DNA of 64,000 bases from Ochotona curzoniae. Taxonomy: Eukaryota; Chordata; Mammalia; Lagomorpha; Ochotonidae. Positions 58,336-64,000 of this stretch are shown here, piece after piece. Made by a program: the position numbers and the translations under genes. Location: NCBI RefSeq assembly GCF_017591425.1, contig NW_024467120.1, positions 3,844,001 through 3,908,000 on the forward strand, read 5' to 3'. The notes beneath the pieces are model-generated. The model was not told where the DNA came from. It made no database searches and worked only from the letters and a program-made list of their open reading frames with translations. Numbering within the stretch: position 1 is the first letter of the stretch; each line of letters begins with the position of its first letter.

Positions 58336-60156
58336 ATCTAAATACATCCAGGTTCTATATTCAGGAGCTTCACTAAACTGCCCTAGCCCCCACCACCGCC
58401 ACCTTTGAAGATAAGATATGTGTTAACAGTGCCTGGGAAGAGGAAAAAAGAAAAAAACAAAAACAAAAAACAAAACTGGGAGTCTAGCACACGTTTGGGG
58501 GACAAAAACCCCCAGAGATGATGAGAAAAAATTAGGGTGCCAGAGTTGTCATTAAAAAGGAAAAAAAAAAAAAAAACAAGTTCACCAGCCTGTGCAGATG
58601 AAACAGATAACCAGAGGGATGAATTTTTTTTTTAAGGGGAGGTCACTCCTCTTGCTTTCAGGGCCTTGAAAAACAAACTGGCATGAGCAAGGGCGGGCAT
58701 GGCTTTGCCTGCCCAGGGGAATACAAGCTTTAACCCTCTCCCCGCCTCTTTGTTTTTTGTCTCCGTATTTGTAAACGACTCGATCACACACATGGGTTGG
58801 TGTTTTCTTTTTTTTTTCCTGGTACCTCTGTATATGCAAAAGCTCATCTAAAACCCTTTGGTTGTTAGCTGATCCTGCTTTCTGCCTCGGCTTCCTTCTT
58901 CTATCTCCCCCACCCCACCTACACTGGCATTTTCCGCGGTCAAAGAATCTGTTTCAGTATTAGTGTTCAATACAGCAAATGTCAAGTAAACACTCTACAC
59001 ATTTCCTGTGCTATTTAAAGCATCCCGAGCAATTATTTGCTCTATAGTATTAAACTGTACGTTTTCATCGCCGATGCCAATTCCTATAAGTAATCGCTGT
59101 CACACAGCAGTACTTAAAGAACACTCCAAGGCAGCTCAGAAATCAGCGACATTCTCAAGCTCTATTTGCCAAGATTCTTCTCTTGCCTTCTTTTTACGGC
59201 CTGTTTTTTTGAGACAATGGACAAAATGCAACAAAGTGTCGTTGTGTAGCTCTCTTATTTCCAGCTGAAGCTTAACAGGCACAGGGGATCTTTCACCCGA
59301 GTTTTTTCAATTTTTTTCTTTTCTAAGGCAAAAGTCTGAGACGATCGAGCCAGACACACTCCTGCTTTTTCATCCTCCTATTATTCTGTGAACAGTAACA
59401 AGTCAAACAGACCCAAAGCCAGTCCCTTGGAAAATACCACTCCATGTGACAAAGTTTCAAACCATAGGTCAGTGAATCTGCCCCCACCCACGCTGACTCA
59501 GTGAGGCGCACGTTACACGCTTTCACACTGAAAGTAGAGGCGACACTACAAACATGGAAAGCCACCGTAGGAGAAGTGTGTGTGAAACAGCTCTCTCCAT
59601 GTACAAATGCAGGCATACCTTCAGGGTTAGCTAAGGGGACCCTTCCTTCATCTTCTTAAATCCATTACGGATTTCTGTAATTACAGGGCAAGAACTTAAA
59701 AGTAACACAGAGGTAAATCCTAAATAGCTAAGATGCTTTAAGCAAGCCAGCTCCCTTAACGGAACTGCAGGACCATTAGAAAAAAAACCGTTCATGTAAC
59801 AAAATACCTTATTTGTTTGTTTTTTTTTTTACACAAACAAACAAAAAGCTCTTATTTTTAAAAGATGTGCTGAATTATATGAATGTATTTTCCAACTGAT
59901 GAGAGAATTGTGTCAGTCCTGCCAGGCCAGAATTCATTTTGTTTATACCTACTGCACCAGGTCCTGCTACCTGCTGAAAGGCCACGTTCCGGCACCTGGG
60001 GGACAGCACCGCTCTGTGACCGCTCTGTGTCCACCCATGAGTTTCTGATTGCTTACGAAGGACCCTCACACTGGCTACCAAAAAAAAAAAAATATTTTTT
60101 TTTTCAATTTAAAAAGGATGGCTATTTTAAGACACATACATGAAGAGCCACAGGTT
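58336..60156. other. Repeat-poor unique block
   Basis: No SINE between 58,340 and 60,150. A-runs near 58,560 and 58,620. 58,900-59,300 has a balanced, non-repetitive texture that could be conserved non-coding DNA. Confidence 0.5.
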
Positions 60157-60478
60157 GAGGTGGGCATTTGGTATAGGAATTAAGATACTGCTTAGAAATG
60201 CCTACATCCCACATGGGGGTGGCTGGCTTCAAGCTCCAGTTCTGTTCCCAATTCCAGCTTCCTACCAGCAGACATTCTAGGGAGCAGCAGGTGGTGGCTG
60301 AAGTACTTGGGGGATCTGCCATCCGCGTAGGAGACCCTGACCCCTGGCTTCAGCCCCCGACCCCAAGCCTGGCTGTTGGGGGGGGGGGTCAAAGGGGAGT
60401 GAAACAAGCAGGTGAGAGCTTATTCTCTTTGTCCTCTCTCCACCTCTCTCTCTATATATATCTGCCTTTGAAATGGAC
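60157..60478 (+). repeat. CSINE (old)
   Basis: TGAGGTGGGCATTTGGTATA head, CCACATGGGGGTGGCTGG, GGAGACCCTGACCCCTGGC, an 11-G run at 60378-60388, and TCTGCCTTTGAAATGGACAA. Confidence 0.75.
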
Positions 60479-61086
60479 AATGCTTTCAAAAAGAGACACA
60501 TGTCCAAAGAGTTAATGCCTGAGAATTTTACAACCCAACATGTTTGGGAGAGCCGTGTCAGTCCTGTCGCAGGTGGCCCACGCTCTGGGCTGTTTGGCTA
60601 CAACTCCTCCATTGCAGCATTTCCTTGGAAGAAGATGCGCCTTTTGAGTTTATCAACAATAAAATCCTCTCACCAAGACTCACCAGGGCCGGTCCCAGCA
60701 CTCAGACCTGGGGACCAAGGCAAGGACCGTTTAATCTTTAACTGTGGGTTCTTCTAGGTGTCCATGGCGCTAGCAAAAAGGAGAGAAGAAACCCAAGGGA
60801 GACAGAACAGGACGAAGAGACAGGAAAACTGCTTCAATGATCACACAGGAGCATTTTCATGCACTTCCATTAAAAATGTGTCCAAGCAGCAGTTTTCTAA
60901 AGCAGTCACTTTTGAAGAAGAAGGCAAGGTGAGGAGACCCAGGATGACCATTCAGGGGAAGGACATCAAGTTTGTGGTCACTAAAATCTAAACACAGAGG
61001 TACCACATATTCATACTGTGAACACGTTTTTGCATAGACTGAATACTCAGTGTGCACTGAGTAACCAGTAAGTCTGACTTGCTGAA

Positions 61087-61260
61087 GTATTGGCTCTAAG
61101 GTTAAAACAGCTGAGTCCCAGTTCTGCCAGCTACCACCTCCGTGACCTTGGGCAAGCTACTAACCCAGTGAGCTTATCTGTCAAGGGAAGATAACAACGA
61201 CCCATCTATGTTTACGATGAGAATTAAGAGATTAGAACAGTAACTGACACATCCTAAATC
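61087..61260 (+). repeat. MIR SINE
   Basis: GAGTCCCAGTTCTGCCAGCT, CCGTGACCTTGGGCAAGCTA and GAACAGTAACTGACACATCC follow MIR in order. Confidence 0.8.
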
Positions 61261-61842
61261 CTCACTCTGCCAGCCAGCCATTGCTATTATTAAAAGACCA
61301 GGTTCTCTTGGGTGTGTGCACCTTTCCTCGTGTTATCCATCACACACAGTAAGCGAAGATGGTCTAACTATTTAATAAATAAAAATATTAACTGTGGAAT
61401 CTCATTTTTTTTTTCAAGTGAAAACTCCGCAGGTCAACGGCTAGAAAGATGTTCAAATGCGCACAAGACACAAGTTCATGAGATCAGAAACAAGTGCAAA
61501 GAATGGGAATGGACCAGCCTCCCCTCCAGGGGAGCCTCACCAGTGTCACCAGTTTGGCCGTCCTCTGCATGGGAGACGGCCGGAGTTCTGATGTGTGGAC
61601 GGCTACAAGCATAGGACAGTCACCACTTCCCCTCGTGGGCACTCAGGGTTCACTGCGTTCCACTAGTTTCCACTGATATAGAATAACAAAAACAGTACAA
61701 TCCACTTACCACCTCTTAGAGCCTGCCCAGAAATAATGCAGAATATGAATTTTAAAATGAATGTTTTTGAAGACAACTTATTCAACACGATTGAGCCCTC
61801 CTAGCACAGTGCTCTAGGCACATAGAAAATTCTACCCAAATT

Positions 61843-62146
61843 AGTTGAGTTGCAGCAGGTCAAGCCCCCAGTCTGCAACACTGGCATCCCATATGGGGCC
61901 AATTTGAGTGGTGGCTGCTTGCCTTCCACTTCCCTGCCAATGTATTCAGGAAGGAGGAAGATGATCCAAGCACTAGGATCCATGCCAGTCATGTGAGCAA
62001 CCTGGATGGAATTCCTGGCTCCTGGTTTCATTCAGTCTGCACCAACTCCAGCTGTAGCAGCCATTAGGGGAGTGAACCAGAAGATAGAAGATACCTCTTT
62101 CTCTTTTTCTGTAACACTGCTTTTCAAATAAGTAGTTTTAAAAAAA
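61843..62146 (+). repeat. CSINE (old)
   Basis: TGGCATCCCATATGGGGCCA, CAGGAAGGAGGAAGATGATC, GGGGAGTGAACCAGAAGATA and TTCAAATAAGTAGTTTTAAA. Confidence 0.78.
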
Positions 62147-62153
62147 TGAAGTG

Positions 62154-62385
62154 GGGCTTGGCGCTATGGCCTAGCAGCTAAAGTCCACGCCTTGAATGCA
62201 CCAGGATCCCATATGGGCGCCGGTTCTAATCCCGGCAGCCCGCTTCCCATTCAGCTCCCCGCCTGTGACCTGGGAAAGCAGTTGAGGATGACCCAAGACT
62301 TTGGGACCCTGCACCCTGCATGGGAGACCCGGAAGAAGCTCCTGATTCCTTGCTTCGGATCGGCTCAGCTCTGGCCGTTATGGCC
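62154..62385 (+). repeat. CSINE lacking its 3' end, joined to an inverted SINE head
   Basis: GGGGCTTGGCGCTATGGCCT head through CTCAGCTCTGGCCGTTATGG. It stops where the next feature begins, before the usual GGGGAGTGAA block and tail. Confidence 0.88.
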
Positions 62386-62450
62386 CAAAATGGATCCCGG
62401 GCGTGCAAGGCGAGGACCTTTAACCACTTGTGCCACCGCGCCGGGCCCGG
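62386..62450 (-). repeat. Inverted 5' head of a young CSINE
   Basis: The complement reads GGGCCCGGCGCGGTGGCACA, then AGTGGTTAAAGGTCCTCGCC, closest to the young copy at 30403. Only about 65 bases of the head are present and there is no T-rich tail complement, so it is not a simple second insertion. Confidence 0.85.
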
Positions 62451-64000
62451 TTCCTTGTAGTTTTAAATTCCGTGTATAGCAGAGAGCTCAACAAGCACAC
62501 TACGATCAGTTACAGCGGATACAGCTGAGCACTCCCTGCGGCATGGAGGATGAAGTTTATCAAAGCTATTCCTATTCATGTGAGCAGATCACTCCACACC
62601 TCTTGATTTCAGTGCTTAATCCTTTACCAGACAGGTGCCTACACTCTGAATTTCTAGAAGCAGAAGTTTGCAAGTCTGAGAATCACATATTAGTGCCAGA
62701 GAATGGAAAGTAACAAACTTCCTTTTTTGTTCTCTCTCTCTTAATAATTCCTAATCTCCCTTTGGTGCATTTACTGGTCATTAGTTATAATTTAATTCAA
62801 TAACTTTCCTGGGGAAAAGGAATCAATCTTAAATAAGAGTTTTCCAGGAATAAAAAGAGATACTTTCAACAGAAAAATACCATAGGGGAATAATCTTTAT
62901 ATTAAACAGCAATTTAAAACTTCCAAGCACACACCCTGCTATATCTATTTTGCCGTGAATATGGTGTTTTGCCAAGGATAAAGAAATAAAACTTGCAAAC
63001 AAACAAACAAAAAAAAGCACATGTTACACGGCTTCAGAACTGGCCAGTGTGGAAGGTATCTTACAGAATGCTGCTGGAAACTCCATTCGAAAGAGTAAAC
63101 TGCTCTCCAGACCAGGGGTGCACGTGGGGGCACTTGTGTCACGGGGTGTTTATGAGCGTGATGTATGTTCAAGCATAAATCCATTTGCAAGGAACCCAGA
63201 CTCTCCTCAGCTGCCACATTCCAATCTGAAATAGATTCACAGAACGTCCCTCCACCGAGCTCCTAAAAGCCGTTTGCAAAGCTTAAGTGGTGGAGTCCCC
63301 GAAGACAGGCCGTTTGAAAGACAAGATGTCTTTCCGAGGCACATGGGACCAGAAAAACTTCCAGTACAAGATGGAAGAGACCACTGCTCCTTCACCAAAA
63401 CTGGCAAAGAAAGCACCTGCGCCAAAGCACCTGCACAGCTTTTGCTGTTTCCTTCCCAGTGACTTTTTTTTTGATGTAACATTAGCTAATAGTCAAACAA
63501 ACCTTCAGAGCAATGAATCACACACACACACACACAGAGGCTCACACACAAGAGAGCAAAGCCGATGCTATTTAAATATCATGAAATATTTTCCTAACCA
63601 CGCACAGATGGGAGCGCAGGCTTTTCTGCCAACTACCTAGTTCAGAAACTTTGCTCTATTTTTAATGATTCGGTTCAGAGAACCCGTTTGTGATTAACTT
63701 CTGTGTTCCCCGGCAAAGCAAGCCACGCTCCTGACCCCCAGCAAAGAACCCGGAGAGGAGCTTAATTATTTTTAAACAGCGAGTGTGATACGGTTTACCA
63801 CGCATAAGAACAACTAATTTGTTCAAGACAAGCTGGTGGCCGCTGCAGTGCGAAGCTGAAAAGCACCTGGGCAGAACAAATGCCTCCCCAAGATCTTCAG
63901 CCAGGGACACCCACCTTGCTCCCCGAGCAAAACCTTTTTTTTTTTTTTTTTTTTTTGGTCCCTGGGAAATAACAATGGAGCATGCTCAGAGAGAGAGGAA
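62451..64000. other. Unique sequence to the end of the window
   Basis: AC microsatellite at 63519 and a T run at 63934-63956. No gene recognised. The frame 63287-63640 has a short plausible-looking N-terminal part but runs into the microsatellite. Confidence 0.5.
63519..63537. repeat. (AC)9 microsatellite
   Basis: Short AC run inside a 117-codon chance frame. Confidence 0.95.

Noticed and set aside
60758..60991. 77-codon frame rich in Lys/Glu
   Set aside because: No family recognised; an internal GTGAGG donor-like site alone is weak evidence for an exon.
63287..63640. 117-codon frame with a plausible-looking basic N-terminal part
   Set aside because: Runs into an AC microsatellite, has no recognisable family and shows no splice structure.

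Overview
This window looks like nuclear DNA from a lagomorph, most likely a pika (Ochotona). It is dense in the lagomorph-specific C-type SINE (CSINE). The youngest copies carry the head GGGCCCGGCGCGGTGGCGCA, an internal TGGGATCCCA-type block and an AATAAA-rich tail, a form I associate with pika rather than rabbit. Older mammalian repeats (L2, MIR, MaLR LTR, L1M) and many AC/CT microsatellites fit the same picture. I found no host exon, tRNA or rRNA gene, CpG island or conserved coding block, so the DNA is probably intergenic or deep intronic.

Layout. 1-26,500: unique sequence with scattered CSINEs, L1 3' fragments (5.6-6.4 kb, 9.7 kb), a MaLR LTR split by a SINE (12.4-13.15 kb) and an L2 split by a SINE (24.3-25.5 kb). 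26,900-31,970: an old, degraded L1 carrying several CSINEs, two of them tandem/nested. 32,000-37,250: mostly unique sequence with two CSINEs, MIRs and a probable LTR-type repeat. 37,255-42,440: the most interesting feature, a young class II (betaretrovirus-like) provirus with both LTRs and a 6-bp target duplication. 42,441-52,340: unique sequence and a CSINE cluster (44.7-47.5 kb), then about 4 kb of nearly repeat-free DNA. 52,363-55,680: a CSINE whose own target-site duplication was later hit by an L1; this L1 has both ends but lacks most of its middle. 55,680-64,000: CSINEs, a MIR and unique sequence, including a head-inverted CSINE chimera at 62.15-62.45 kb.

Provirus. Order: LTR, tRNA-His-type primer site, splice donor, gag (betaretroviral, PSAP motif, two zinc knuckles), a -1 slippery site with downstream stem, dUTPase-protease, G-patch, a second candidate -1 site, an RT stub fused to the integrase C-terminus, the env signal peptide and surface-subunit start, a short env remnant, polypurine tract, LTR. 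Most of pol and env is missing, gag changes frame at a run of 17 G, and pro has two in-frame stops. It therefore cannot encode a complete replication machinery. The LTRs, primer site, leader and polypurine tract are complete and the LTRs are nearly identical, which suggests a recently mobilised, internally deleted element that depended on proteins supplied in trans.

The repeat family calls and breakpoints come from reading the sequence by eye. Boundaries of old repeats are approximate to a few tens of bases.
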